Of a DNA stretch of 64,000 nucleotides, positions 25,200 to 34,096 are shown one piece after another. Position 1 is the first letter of the stretch; every line of letters starts with the position of its first letter. Source of the stretch: Paenibacillus riograndensis SBR5. Its GTDB lineage: Bacteria; Bacillota; Bacilli; Paenibacillales; Paenibacillaceae. The stretch covers positions 1,317,001 to 1,381,000 of the forward strand of contig NZ_LN831776.1 in NCBI RefSeq assembly GCF_000981585.1, read 5' to 3'. The notes under the pieces were generated by a model. It did no database searches and had not been told where the DNA came from. It saw nothing but the letters and a program-made list of their open reading frames with translations. The translations under genes and the position numbers were made by a program.

Positions 25200-26846
25200 A
25201 TGAATATCAAAGCAACCGCGGATGACAAAGTAATAACCATTTACAGAAACATATCTTTGTCCCTCACATCGCTGATGTACCTCTTGGACCATACGGGGCC
25301 TTCCGTCTTTTATAAATCCCTATTAATCATGGTGTTATTCTTATTTGCACAAGTGTTCACGATTTATTACCGGAGGTTGCGTAAATGGCCGCGTGTTCTT
25401 ATGCTTGCCGTAAGCATTGAGATGGCGGGGCTTATAGTACTCACATTGTTTACTGGCGGGTATGACAGCTCGTTCAAATTGTATGTCCTGAATCCTGTCC
25501 TCATCGCGGCAGGTTCCTTGTCTATTTATTTCAGCTGGAGCTTGTTATTCAGCTATTTTGGTATTATTTCCGTATTTTGTTATTTTTTCTTGAACTCTTC
25601 CGGAAAAACTTTCGCCGAAGCCGTGCTTGACAATGGTAACCTGTTTCTAGTCATGGTACTTACGGTTATAGTTATGCAGATGGTTAATCGGATCAAGCGG
25701 CAGCGGGAAGCGGCCAATGCACGGACGAATGAAACCATGGAGCATATTAAGTCGCTCTATCACATTGTGGAAACCTCAAGCCAGCATGATTTCATGAACA
25801 TCGGCCAGGTTATTACGGATTATGTGGTGAAGCTTACCAAGCTGGACAAAGCGTTGTTCTGGTTCGCCCAAAAGAGCGGCGAGCCCGCGCCACAGAGCCG
25901 GCAGACTGGCTGGCATCAGGAGGAGGAACGGTTTCTTTTTGCAGAGCTTGAGAAGCATGAGCATGAATGGCGGCTGCAGCGTGAACCGGTGTTCAAGAGC
26001 CTACCCGGACTCGGAGACTTTCTGCTTATGCCTGTAAGAATGAGTACGCGGTTTGTCGGTATGATCGGCGTAAAGCTGGAAGCATCGGAAGGCCTGGAAG
26101 GACGCAGGTGGTACATCCAGCAGCTGATGTTTCTCTCGGAGCTGAGCGCGATTATCCTTGAACGGCATGAACTTGGTGTCATTGAGAACCGGCTGATTAT
26201 CACGAACGAACAGAACCGGATTGCCGACGAGATGCACGACAGCGTATCGCAGAGCCTGTTCGGGATAGTCTATGCGACTCATTCGCTTAAGCAGACATGG
26301 CGGAAGATGTCCGAATCCGAGCTGGAGGAGCAAATTGAACTGATTCATGATTCAGCCACCAAGGTAGCTAAGGAATTGCGCATTACCATCTACAGCCTCA
26401 GCTCCAAAAAGAGCGGCGGCCCGACATGGCTGGGTATGGTCAGATCACATCTGAAAAGCTTGTCCAGGCTGAACGATGTAGAAATTGAGTTAAAAATAAC
26501 GGGGGATGATTTCAGTCTCCCTTATCCTTACCACAAGGCGCTCTTCCGGATTATATCCGAAGCGACAGGCAATGCCATTCGACATGGTGCTGCCAGCCGG
26601 GTGGATGTCGAACTGTCACTTAAGCCGAAATGGATCAGACTTTCGATAGTCGATGATGGTGTCGGTTTCGATACTGATCTGCTCTGGACCGAATCCGAGG
26701 ATAACACCGGCGGACTAGGCATGAAGAATATGCAATATTTGGCACAGTCTTTAGGCGGTGACTTCCAGTTGTCCAGCAGTGAGAATGCAGGCACCAGAAT
26801 TTTGATTTCGATACCTGTCGGCGTGGCTGAACTAAAAAATGCATAA
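25200..26846 (+). CDS. NarL/DegS-type sensor histidine kinase
   Basis: The 548-aa kinase has about five or six N-terminal membrane helices (residues ~15-165), a short coiled segment, a GAF-like domain (~185-325), a HisKA_3 dimerisation segment with the phospho-His in NRIADEMHDSVSQSLFGIVYATHSL, and an HATPase (ATGNAIRHG, VDDGVGFD, GGLGMKNM). The ligand is unknown. The adjacent LuxR-type regulator 23 bases downstream is the obvious partner. The pair lies directly before the exopolysaccharide locus and could control it, but no direct evidence is visible. Confidence 0.9.
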   Translation: MNIKATADDKVITIYRNISLSLTSLMYLLDHTGPSVFYKSLLIMVLFLFAQVFTIYYRRLRKWPRVLMLAVSIEMAGLIVLTLFTGGYDSSFKLYVLNPVLIAAGSLSIYFSWSLLFSYFGIISVFCYFFLNSSGKTFAEAVLDNGNLFLVMVLTVIVMQMVNRIKRQREAANARTNETMEHIKSLYHIVETSSQHDFMNIGQVITDYVVKLTKLDKALFWFAQKSGEPAPQSRQTGWHQEEERFLFAELEKHEHEWRLQREPVFKSLPGLGDFLLMPVRMSTRFVGMIGVKLEASEGLEGRRWYIQQLMFLSELSAIILERHELGVIENRLIITNEQNRIADEMHDSVSQSLFGIVYATHSLKQTWRKMSESELEEQIELIHDSATKVAKELRITIYSLSSKKSGGPTWLGMVRSHLKSLSRLNDVEIELKITGDDFSLPYPYHKALFRIISEATGNAIRHGAASRVDVELSLKPKWIRLSIVDDGVGFDTDLLWTESEDNTGGLGMKNMQYLAQSLGGDFQLSSSENAGTRILISIPVGVAELKNA

Positions 26847-26869
26847 ACTTTAGGCAGGAGGTCATTCTA

Positions 26870-27505
26870 GTGAAAATCGTCATCGTTGATGATCACCCAT
26901 TGGTTAGAAGAGGACTCGCGGCGGTCATTTCTATGCAGTCCAATCTGCATTTTGCCGGCGAAGCAACGAATGGCCAAGAAGCGCTTATGATCATTGAAGA
27001 GACGCAGCCTGATCTTGTGCTTATTGATCTTAAGCTGGCCGATGAATCAGGCCTGGATGTGATCAAAGCAGCGCGTTCGCGCGGACTCATCAGCAAGTTT
27101 ATCCTGCTGACCTCTTCGGCGAGCCGGGAGGATTTTTTGAAGGCGGAAGAAGTACTGGTTGATGGTTATGTGCTGAAAGAGGCGCTGCCGGAAGAACTGC
27201 TGTTTGCCATTCAACTCGTTCATAAGGGCCGCAAGTATTATGACCCCGGCTTGATGGAAGACAAGATGCGGATGAGCGGCAACAGTCCAACCGACGAATT
27301 GACTCCGAAAGAAAAGGAAGTACTGATCGAGCTTGGGCAGGGGGCCAGCAACCGCGAAATCGCCTCACGGCTGTTCATCAGTGAATTCACGGTCAAGAAG
27401 CATGTCAGCCAGATTCTGGCGAAGCTTCAGGTGGCAGACCGTACACAGGCCGCACTCTACGCCAACGCCGTAGGGCTCACAAAATACGAAATGTCATACG
27501 ATTAG
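26870..27505 (+). CDS. NarL/FixJ-family response regulator
   Basis: The 211-aa product starts at a GTG behind GGCAGGAGG. The receiver domain shows IVDDHPLVRRG with the acidic pair, the phospho-Asp in LVLIDLKLADESG, Thr/Ser in LLTSSAS, and Lys in YVLKEA. The C-terminal LuxR-type helix-turn-helix reads LTPKEKEVLIELGQGASNREIASRLFISEFTVKKHVSQILAKLQVADRTQAALYA. It is the partner of the preceding kinase and is followed by a strong terminator. Confidence 0.93.
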   Translation: MKIVIVDDHPLVRRGLAAVISMQSNLHFAGEATNGQEALMIIEETQPDLVLIDLKLADESGLDVIKAARSRGLISKFILLTSSASREDFLKAEEVLVDGYVLKEALPEELLFAIQLVHKGRKYYDPGLMEDKMRMSGNSPTDELTPKEKEVLIELGQGASNREIASRLFISEFTVKKHVSQILAKLQVADRTQAALYANAVGLTKYEMSYD

Positions 27506-27531
27506 TTTCCATTAATTTCAAAATATGTGAT

Positions 27532-27561
27532 AAACACGGACATTGATGTCCGTGTTTTTTT
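27532..27561 (+). terminator. Rho-independent terminator of the two-component operon
   Basis: AAACACGGACA pairs with TGTCCGTGTTT around a TTGA loop, followed by TTTT. Confidence 0.85.
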
Positions 27562-27897
27562 GCATACCTGAAGATATATTGGGGTCCCTGCAAAGTACCA
27601 TATGGATTACGACCCAAGATAGCAGACAGATCTGAACAAAATCTGAACAGCCTGGACCGCCGGAATTCCTGAGAATGTAGCGAATATTGCCACAGTCTGT
27701 CAGTATTTTCCGGTCATCTGGTACTAAAGTATACCATACACCTACACTTTAGAGGTAGTCTGCCTCACTCGAAAGTGAAGATTAAAGTGAAGGTATGACC
27801 CATGTGGTGATCCGCTGAGATTGATAGAATAAAAGCAAGATATCTGAAACTTTCATGATTGCTTTCAGAATGCAATGAATGCGGAAGGAGGGTTACT
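27562..27897 (+). promoter_or_regulatory. Leader region of the exopolysaccharide locus
   Basis: These 336 bases lie between the terminator and the first exopolysaccharide gene and must hold the locus promoter. I see an inverted repeat CTAAAGT-N15-ACTTTAG (27724-27752) around a TATACC box (27730) and a second possible hairpin CACTCGAAAGTG. No -35/-10 pair is convincing and no known riboswitch was recognised. Confidence 0.35.
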
Positions 27898-28638
27898 GTG
27901 GAAAAGACGATTTTGGATTACATTAACCTGATTAAGAAGAGGTTATGGTTAATCATTGTATTTGTATTAATCTCCTGCGCCACCACCTTCTATGTCAGCA
28001 AGAACTTCGTCATGCCTGTCTACTCAGCCTCCGGACAGCTGCTCGTCAACAACGCCGCGAATGTCCCCGAGAGCAACAACCTTAATAATCTGAACTTCAG
28101 TCTCAACCTCATCGAGAGCTATAAGGAAATTTTGAAGTCGCCAACGATTATGAAGAGTGTAGTAGCAGAGCACCCGGAATTCAATCTGACAGAACAGGCG
28201 CTGGCCGGCAAGCTGCAGATTAAATCTTCGGAGAAAAGCCAGGTCATCAACCTGAGCGTGCAGGACGAGAGCTACACCAAAGCGGCTACGATAGTAAACG
28301 CGGTATCGCAGACGTTCATCCGCAGCCTGCCGGCGCTGATGAATCTGGACAATGTAACGTTCCTGACGCCGGCTGATCCGGCAGATGCTCCTGGTCCTGT
28401 CAACAGCGGTTCCACAATGAACATTATCATCAGCTTTGTAGTTTCCCTGATGGCTGCGATCGGAATCATTCTGCTGCTGGAAACCTTGAACGGTACACTC
28501 CGGACAGAGAAGGAAGCGGAGTTCGATCTGGGGCTGCCGGTAATCGCCAGCATTCCTACGATCCGCAAACGGGACCTGGGCAAGTCGGCAAATGCCAATG
28601 CAAGAGTAGGGGAGGGCGCTTATGTTACGGCTGAATAA
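27898..28638 (+). CDS. Polysaccharide chain-length regulator / kinase modulator (Wzz/CapA type)
   Basis: The 246-aa product starts at a GTG five bases after GAAGGAGGG. It has one membrane helix at ~18-38, an extracellular region with the polysaccharide co-polymerase pattern (VYSASGQLLVNN, IMKSVVAEHPEF), a Pro-rich stretch PADPADAPGPVN, and a second helix at ~178-200. In Gram-positives this protein activates a separate cytoplasmic tyrosine kinase and sets polymer length. It overlaps the kinase gene by 17 bases. The upstream extension from 27859 is not supported. Confidence 0.85.
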   Translation: MEKTILDYINLIKKRLWLIIVFVLISCATTFYVSKNFVMPVYSASGQLLVNNAANVPESNNLNNLNFSLNLIESYKEILKSPTIMKSVVAEHPEFNLTEQALAGKLQIKSSEKSQVINLSVQDESYTKAATIVNAVSQTFIRSLPALMNLDNVTFLTPADPADAPGPVNSGSTMNIIISFVVSLMAAIGIILLLETLNGTLRTEKEAEFDLGLPVIASIPTIRKRDLGKSANANARVGEGAYVTAE

Positions 28639-29263
28639 AAGTCTGATCACGGACCTGAATCCTTCCTCGCATATCTCGGAATCCTTCCGCTCGCTGCGCA
28701 CCTACATCAGGCAGCTGGGGCTGCTGAAGGGCAGTGGAGGGCAGGCGCTCCTGTTCACCTCCGCAGAAGGCGGGGAAGGCAAAACGACGATTTTGTCGAA
28801 CCTTGCAGTATCCTTTGTCCAGGATGGCAAGAAGGTTGTCGTTGTAGACTGCAACCTTAGACATCCCGGTCTGCACAGCGTGTTTGAGGTAGAGGGCAGC
28901 CACGGCCTCGCCGCATACCTGGGAGGCAGGGAAGAGGTCAAGGATATCGCGGTTTACGGCAATCTGGCCAATCTGGCCGTCATTCCGGCCGGGATTACCA
29001 GCGTCAGTCCGCCGGATCTGCTTGGAAGCGACAAGATGGCCGCTCTGCTGGAGGAACTGAAGTCAAGCTTTGATCTGATCCTGCTGGATGCGCCGCAGGC
29101 GGTGGAATTTAGCGATGCACGCATCCTGGCTCCGTTGTCAGACGGCTTAATCATCGTTGCCAGACACGGCAAAACGAAACGCGAGTCGCTCAAAAAGCTG
29201 AAAGGCCTAATGGAGCAGACAGGTGTGAAGATTCTCGGAATTGCTATGAATCAGACCAGATAG
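28622..29263 (+). CDS. CpsD/CapB-family tyrosine-protein kinase-like ATPase
   Basis: The 213-aa product has Walker A in FTSAEGGEGKTTILSN, a Walker A' variant VVVVDCNLRHP (usual form DADLRRP) and Walker B in LILLDAP. It should be the cytoplasmic partner of the preceding membrane protein in export control. The usual C-terminal Tyr cluster, the site of autophosphorylation, is absent: the protein ends GIAMNQTR. The altered A' motif and missing cluster raise the question whether it is an active BY-kinase or only an ATPase switch. Confidence 0.85.
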   Translation: MLRLNKSLITDLNPSSHISESFRSLRTYIRQLGLLKGSGGQALLFTSAEGGEGKTTILSNLAVSFVQDGKKVVVVDCNLRHPGLHSVFEVEGSHGLAAYLGGREEVKDIAVYGNLANLAVIPAGITSVSPPDLLGSDKMAALLEELKSSFDLILLDAPQAVEFSDARILAPLSDGLIIVARHGKTKRESLKKLKGLMEQTGVKILGIAMNQTR

Positions 29264-29338
29264 TACTTCCAGCGGGTTTTGTTCTAAAGAGAAAATGAGT
29301 GGAGCCAATACTTACAAAACTTTCAGGAGGTATGTGCG

Positions 29339-30226
29339 ATGAAAAAAGTAAAGAAGGTAATCATCCCTGCAGCAGGACTAGGAACGCGCTTCCTTCCTGC
29401 CACGAAAGCAATGCCTAAGGAAATGCTACCGATCATCAACAAACCCACTATTCAGTATATCGTGGAAGAAGCGATCGCTTCCGGCATCGAGGATATCATT
29501 ATTGTTACAGGTAAAGGCAAACGGGCGATTGAGGATCACTTCGACAACGCTTTTGAACTGGAGTCCAGATTGCTGGAAGACGGTAAGCTGGAGCTGCTGA
29601 AAGAGGTTCAGCGGTCCTCGAAGGTTGAAATTCACTACATCCGGCAAAAAGAACCCAAAGGCCTCGGCCATGCGGTATGGTGCGCCAGACGTTTTATCGG
29701 AGACGAGCCCTTTGGCGTAATGCTCGGGGATGACATCGTAACCGGCAAGGTGCCCTGCCTGAAGCAGTTGATTGACCAATACGAGGAAACGCAGAATTCA
29801 GTAATCGGCGTACAGGAAATTCCCGATGAATTCACCAACCGCTACGGAATTATTGAACCCGACCTGCAGGACGGACGGTTGTACCGGGTTAATAATTTTG
29901 TCGAAAAACCGGCGATTGGCACAGCGCCTTCCAATCTGGCGATCATGGGACGTTATGTGTTTACTCCAAAGATCTTTAAGTACCTGGACCTTCAGGAAAA
30001 AGGCGCAGGCGGCGAAATTCAGCTCACCGATGCCATTCAGAAGCTGAACCAAAGCGAGCGCGTGTACGCTTATAACTTTGACGGTACCAGATACGATGTC
30101 GGCGAACGGCTGGGATATATTTTGACTACACTTGAATTCGCACTGGAAAGCGAAGATTTGCGGTATCCGGTGATGGATGCAATGGCGGAATATCTGAGCA
30201 AAGCGGGACAAACTCTGAATAGTTGA
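29339..30226 (+). CDS. galU: UTP-glucose-1-phosphate uridylyltransferase
   Basis: The 295-aa enzyme makes UDP-glucose, needed as a sugar donor and as substrate for ugd further down. It has the nucleotidyltransferase start [27 protein letters not shown], then [21 protein letters not shown] and VEKP. The length matches GtaB/GalU. AGGAGGTATGTGCG precedes the ATG. It belongs to the exopolysaccharide operon. Confidence 0.95.
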   Translation: MKKVKKVIIPAAGLGTRFLPATKAMPKEMLPIINKPTIQYIVEEAIASGIEDIIIVTGKGKRAIEDHFDNAFELESRLLEDGKLELLKEVQRSSKVEIHYIRQKEPKGLGHAVWCARRFIGDEPFGVMLGDDIVTGKVPCLKQLIDQYEETQNSVIGVQEIPDEFTNRYGIIEPDLQDGRLYRVNNFVEKPAIGTAPSNLAIMGRYVFTPKIFKYLDLQEKGAGGEIQLTDAIQKLNQSERVYAYNFDGTRYDVGERLGYILTTLEFALESEDLRYPVMDAMAEYLSKAGQTLNS

Positions 30227-30317
30227 AAACCAAGTTTAGACTTTCGAGACGGGTTTTGGACTGTGGAGAGTCAGTAGGCACCCAGGCTTACACAATATTT
30301 AGGAGGAATGAGGAGAG

Positions 30318-31010
30318 ATGAGCATGCAAAAACTGCCGGAAGACTATGAGGCCGTCCTGCCGAAACTTTACATGCTACATGCCAAAGAAGGAAGCAAAGA
30401 AATGGATTCCTATCTGGTGATGAAGCGGATTATCGACATTTTTTTCTCCGCTCTTGGCCTTCTCGTACTGCTGCCGCTGTTCATCGTGGTGGCGATCCTG
30501 ATCAAGCTGGAAGATCCGAAAGGAAAGGTGTTCTTTCGTCAGAACCGGGTTGGCAAGGACGAGAAGCTGTTTCCGATGTACAAATTCAGATCCATGGTCT
30601 CCAATGCCGAGGAGCTGAAGGCAAACCTGATGGCCTACAATGAGGTCAGCGGCGCGATGTTCAAGATTAAGAATGATCCCCGCATCACACGTATCGGCAG
30701 ATTCCTGCGCAAGACCAGCATTGACGAATTGCCTCAGCTCTGGAATGTGCTGCTAGGGCATATGAGTCTGGTCGGCCCGCGCCCCCCGCTCGTGGAAGAG
30801 GTTGCGCAGTACACGGATTATGACAAACAACGGCTTATGGTTACACCAGGCTGCACCGGCTATTGGCAGGTGAATGCAAGAAACAGCGTCGGATTTGACG
30901 AAATGGTTCAGCTGGATCTGACCTACATTTCTATCCGCAGCACTATGCTGGATCTCAAAATCATCGCTAAAACCGGCCTTATGCTGCTTGGCTCCAAAGA
31001 TGCGTATTAA
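30318..31010 (+). CDS. Undecaprenyl-phosphate sugar-1-phosphate transferase
   Basis: The 230-aa protein is the short form of the bacterial sugar transferase family. A ~35-residue head is followed by KRIIDIFFSALGLLVLLPLFIVVAILIKLEDPKGKVFFRQNRVG, the single re-entrant membrane helix with the catalytic start, then MYKFRSM, KTSIDELPQLWNVLLGHMSLVGPRPPL, and PGCTGYWQVNARN. It loads the first sugar (probably Glc-1-P or Gal-1-P) on undecaprenyl phosphate and so starts the repeat unit. AGGAGGAATGAGGAG precedes the ATG. Confidence 0.92.
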   Translation: MSMQKLPEDYEAVLPKLYMLHAKEGSKEMDSYLVMKRIIDIFFSALGLLVLLPLFIVVAILIKLEDPKGKVFFRQNRVGKDEKLFPMYKFRSMVSNAEELKANLMAYNEVSGAMFKIKNDPRITRIGRFLRKTSIDELPQLWNVLLGHMSLVGPRPPLVEEVAQYTDYDKQRLMVTPGCTGYWQVNARNSVGFDEMVQLDLTYISIRSTMLDLKIIAKTGLMLLGSKDAY

Positions 31011-31029
31011 AAAAATGGAAATTGGGTGA

Positions 31030-31971
31030 ATGCCGATGCTTGTATACGGAGACGTTCCTAAGATTTCCATAATCATCTGTACCTACAACAGGTCAGCTTT
31101 GCTGCTTAAGACGCTTCAGTCGCTTTTGCCGCTGGAGAATCTGGATCAGGCCGAGGTCATTGTGGTGGATAACAGCTCCAAGGATGATACGGCGGCAGTG
31201 GTCAAGCGGTTTATAGAGGCTGAAGGTGCAAATATGGATATCCGTTACATTCTGGAGCCGGTGCAAGGGTTGTCGGCGGCCCGGAATACAGGGATTCTGG
31301 CTTCCAAATCGCCGCTCATCGCTTTTCTGGATGATGACGCGATTCCTTGCCGGAATTGGATTACAACAATTGTAAGTACCTTTGAACAAAAGCCCGAGGT
31401 TATGGCCATGGGCGGCAAAATCGCTCCGATCTTCGAAAGCAGGCGTCCGGATTGGCTGATCAAGCCGTTCGAGCTGCCTTATACCATCGTGGATCTGGGC
31501 AACCGCGTCAAAGAATATCCGAAACGGCTTCATCCCTGCGGCGCCAACATGGCGATGCGCAAGGTGGCCTTCGATATCAGCCTGTTTCCGCTGGAGCTTG
31601 GAAGAAAAGGAGATTCGCTTCTCTCCGGTGAAGAAACCTGGCTGTTTAATCAGATTGAAAGTCAAGGACATTCCATTCTCTATCATCCGCAGATGGCCGT
31701 CGATCATTTCGTACCGGCCAACCGGCTGACGGAGGATTGGATTATGAAAAGATATTACAGCCAAGGCATATCCAACGCGATGAAAAGCGAAGGTGTGAAG
31801 GGGAATCTGCTCCTGCTGGGAAAGACGGCCGCCAAGATCATGTATATTGCGGGTGACTCGATCCTCTCCCGGAGCCAGGGGAGAAAACTTTTGAACAAAT
31901 GCCGGCTGGAGAGTATTCGCGGAACTCTTCATATGATTTGGAACCGGAAGAGAGAATCCGCAGCGGGGTGA
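31030..31971 (+). CDS. Family 2 glycosyltransferase
   Basis: The 313-aa product begins ISIIICTYNRSALLLKTLQSLLPL, has VVDNSSKDDT, GLSAARNTGILAS and the DDD metal site in IAFLDDDAIPC, then a GEETWLFNQI acceptor-side motif. It is a GT-A fold enzyme expected to add one sugar to the lipid-linked repeat unit at the inner membrane face. It has no membrane helix. An ATG at 31036 with better ribosome spacing is an alternative start. The donor sugar is not predictable. Confidence 0.88.
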   Translation: MPMLVYGDVPKISIIICTYNRSALLLKTLQSLLPLENLDQAEVIVVDNSSKDDTAAVVKRFIEAEGANMDIRYILEPVQGLSAARNTGILASKSPLIAFLDDDAIPCRNWITTIVSTFEQKPEVMAMGGKIAPIFESRRPDWLIKPFELPYTIVDLGNRVKEYPKRLHPCGANMAMRKVAFDISLFPLELGRKGDSLLSGEETWLFNQIESQGHSILYHPQMAVDHFVPANRLTEDWIMKRYYSQGISNAMKSEGVKGNLLLLGKTAAKIMYIAGDSILSRSQGRKLLNKCRLESIRGTLHMIWNRKRESAAG

Positions 31972-31979
31972 GGGGGACA

Positions 31980-33326
31980 ATGATGAATTTTGAGTGGGGC
32001 TCCAAAATGAATGTTTTGCCATACGGAATGCTCTACCTCATGTCCGCGCTGTTCCTTGGAGCGGCGGTCATCTACCAGCCGGTAATAGCGGTAGCCATCG
32101 TGCTTCTGATTTTGCTGCTGGTTGTCTCTATCTCGCGTCCTGAACTCATCAGCTATTTCGTTCTGCTGACGACGGCGATCTCTATTAACTTTCTGTATCC
32201 CGGCAGCATGTTTGGCGTTGAGATTCTATCGCTCTACAAGCTGGTGATCCTGATGCTGCTGGTGCCCTGCATTCTGGTGAACGGATTGAAATTCCGCCTT
32301 AGCCCGCCGCTTTGGGCCATGGTGGGATTATTGTTCATCACCTTCGGCTCCTCGATCTGGCTGCCTGAAATGAGCGGTTCTATTGCGGTCAAAGCGTTTA
32401 TCGGCTTGTCCCTTCCTTTTGTTTTTCTCTTGATCAACTGGAAAAAGGAAGTGGCCGAGCGGCAGATCCGCATTATCACTATGCTTCCACTGGTAAGCGT
32501 GCTGGCCGGAATCGTGCTGCAGGTGGTGCATCTCCACTCTTTTCTCGATGTGGAATTCACCGGCGCTGTACGGGTTCAGGGAGCGAATATCCCGGCGCAT
32601 CTGGCGATGCTGGCCTTCATGGGCGTGGGAATTGCATTCATTGAGATCAAGCGCAGTACGCAGCATATCCGTTTTTTCTACACCATGCTGGCGCTGAACT
32701 TCCTGATTCTCATTGGAACAGGGACACGGGGGCCGATATTGGCACTGCTGTTAATGGTCCTGTACTACTTTTACGATATTTCGCGGCAATACTTGAAGGG
32801 CAGAACACAATATCTGATTCCGCTCCTGTGCTCGGTTATTCTGATCTTCTCGGCGGTATATCTGCAGCTCGACAATATTAAGAAGCGTTCCTTCGAACGC
32901 ACAACGGATACGGCAGTAGACTTGTCAGGCCGGGCAGAAGCCTGGGAGTACTTCCTGAACAAGGCGGCGGATTCTCCGTGGTCGGGCAGAGGACTTGGAG
33001 CAGTGACAGTGGCGAACGACGGGACCCTTTATAAAGGGTTCGTGGTTCCCCACAACGAGTATATCCGCTTTTACTTTGATGGAGGGTATATCGGAGCCAT
33101 TCTGCTGCTGATTTCATTATTGGCTGTGTTTATTCTGGTGTACAGAGCTTTGGCACCGCCGGTCAAACCGTATTATCTGCTCTTTATAGCAGGATTTATG
33201 ATTTATTCGTTTTCCGACAACACGCTGTCGACGGTCCAATCGATCATTCCGTTCTGTTGGTACCTGAACTGCCTGTATCGATCTTCACAGCCAACCGATT
33301 CCCCACAAAAAGAAGTGATACGATGA
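31980..33326 (+). CDS. Wzy-like O-antigen polymerase/ligase membrane protein (copy 1)
   Basis: The 448-aa protein has ten or more membrane helices and the Wzy_C region near residues 235-350: LIGTGTRGPILALLLMVLYYF, then a periplasm-side loop with RAEAWEYFLNKAADSPWSGRGLG and VVPHNEYIRFYFDGGYIG. Such proteins join repeat units at the outer membrane face or ligate chains. I take ATG 31980 behind GAGGGGGACA. It overlaps the next gene by ATGA. A second protein of the same class lies one gene further on. Confidence 0.82.
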   Translation: MMNFEWGSKMNVLPYGMLYLMSALFLGAAVIYQPVIAVAIVLLILLLVVSISRPELISYFVLLTTAISINFLYPGSMFGVEILSLYKLVILMLLVPCILVNGLKFRLSPPLWAMVGLLFITFGSSIWLPEMSGSIAVKAFIGLSLPFVFLLINWKKEVAERQIRIITMLPLVSVLAGIVLQVVHLHSFLDVEFTGAVRVQGANIPAHLAMLAFMGVGIAFIEIKRSTQHIRFFYTMLALNFLILIGTGTRGPILALLLMVLYYFYDISRQYLKGRTQYLIPLLCSVILIFSAVYLQLDNIKKRSFERTTDTAVDLSGRAEAWEYFLNKAADSPWSGRGLGAVTVANDGTLYKGFVVPHNEYIRFYFDGGYIGAILLLISLLAVFILVYRALAPPVKPYYLLFIAGFMIYSFSDNTLSTVQSIIPFCWYLNCLYRSSQPTDSPQKEVIR

Positions 33327-34096
33327 ACCAAGTGAACATGTTCGATGTCAATTTCGATAACTATGATTTCATGGACCTGCTTGATTATATTGATAAAACG
33401 ATTCAGGAACGGTCGCAATCGTACATCCTGACCTGCAACGTCGATCATGTCATCAAGCTCCGCAAGGACAAAGAGTTCCAGACCGTCTATTCCCAGGCGG
33501 GTGCTGTAGTGGCAGACGGAATGCCGCTGATCTGGGCTTCGAAAATGCTGGGTAAGCCGCTGAAGCAAAAGGTGTCGGGAGCAGATCTTTTCAGCCGTCT
33601 CGGCAATGCCTTTGAGCAAAGAAAGTACCGGCTGTTCTTTCTGGGCTCTGCGCAAGGCGTGCCGGAACAGGCTACCAAGAATCTTAAAGCGGCTTATCCC
33701 GGAATGAATATTGTCGGCTGCTATTCTCCTTCCTACGGCTTTGAGCACAACGATGAAGAGAACCAGCGTATTATCGAAATGCTGACGGAAAGTCAGCCGG
33801 ATATTGTGTTCGTAGGCGTGGGAGCGCCGAAGCAGGAGAAGTGGATTTACCGGCATTACAACTCGTACCGGGCGCCAATCTCGATTGGTGTGGGAGCCAC
33901 CTTTGACTTTTTGTCAGGCTCGGTGAAAAGGGCGCCGAATTTCATGCAGAAAACAGGCCTGGAATGGTTCTGGCGGCTCAGCCAGGAACCGGGCCGCCTC
34001 TGGAAAAGATATTTGGTCGATGACGCCCAATTCCTGGTCCTGCTGCTCAAGGAGCTCCGCAAACGGGATAAAGTAAAGGGAGGCAGGCCGGAATGA
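33323..34096 (+). CDS. WecG/TagA/CpsF-family glycosyltransferase (GT26)
   Basis: The 257-aa product carries the family pattern: LTCNVDHVIKLRKDKEF, VVADGMPLIWASKMLG, KVSGADLFSRL, FFLGSAQGVPEQA, and VFVGVGAPKQEKWI with IGVGATFDFLSGSVKRAP. Members transfer ManNAc, ManNAcA or glucose to lipid-linked acceptors. It starts in the ATGA overlap with the preceding polymerase gene and ends in an ATGA overlap with the next, so these three genes are translationally coupled. Confidence 0.9.
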   Translation: MNQVNMFDVNFDNYDFMDLLDYIDKTIQERSQSYILTCNVDHVIKLRKDKEFQTVYSQAGAVVADGMPLIWASKMLGKPLKQKVSGADLFSRLGNAFEQRKYRLFFLGSAQGVPEQATKNLKAAYPGMNIVGCYSPSYGFEHNDEENQRIIEMLTESQPDIVFVGVGAPKQEKWIYRHYNSYRAPISIGVGATFDFLSGSVKRAPNFMQKTGLEWFWRLSQEPGRLWKRYLVDDAQFLVLLLKELRKRDKVKGGRPE

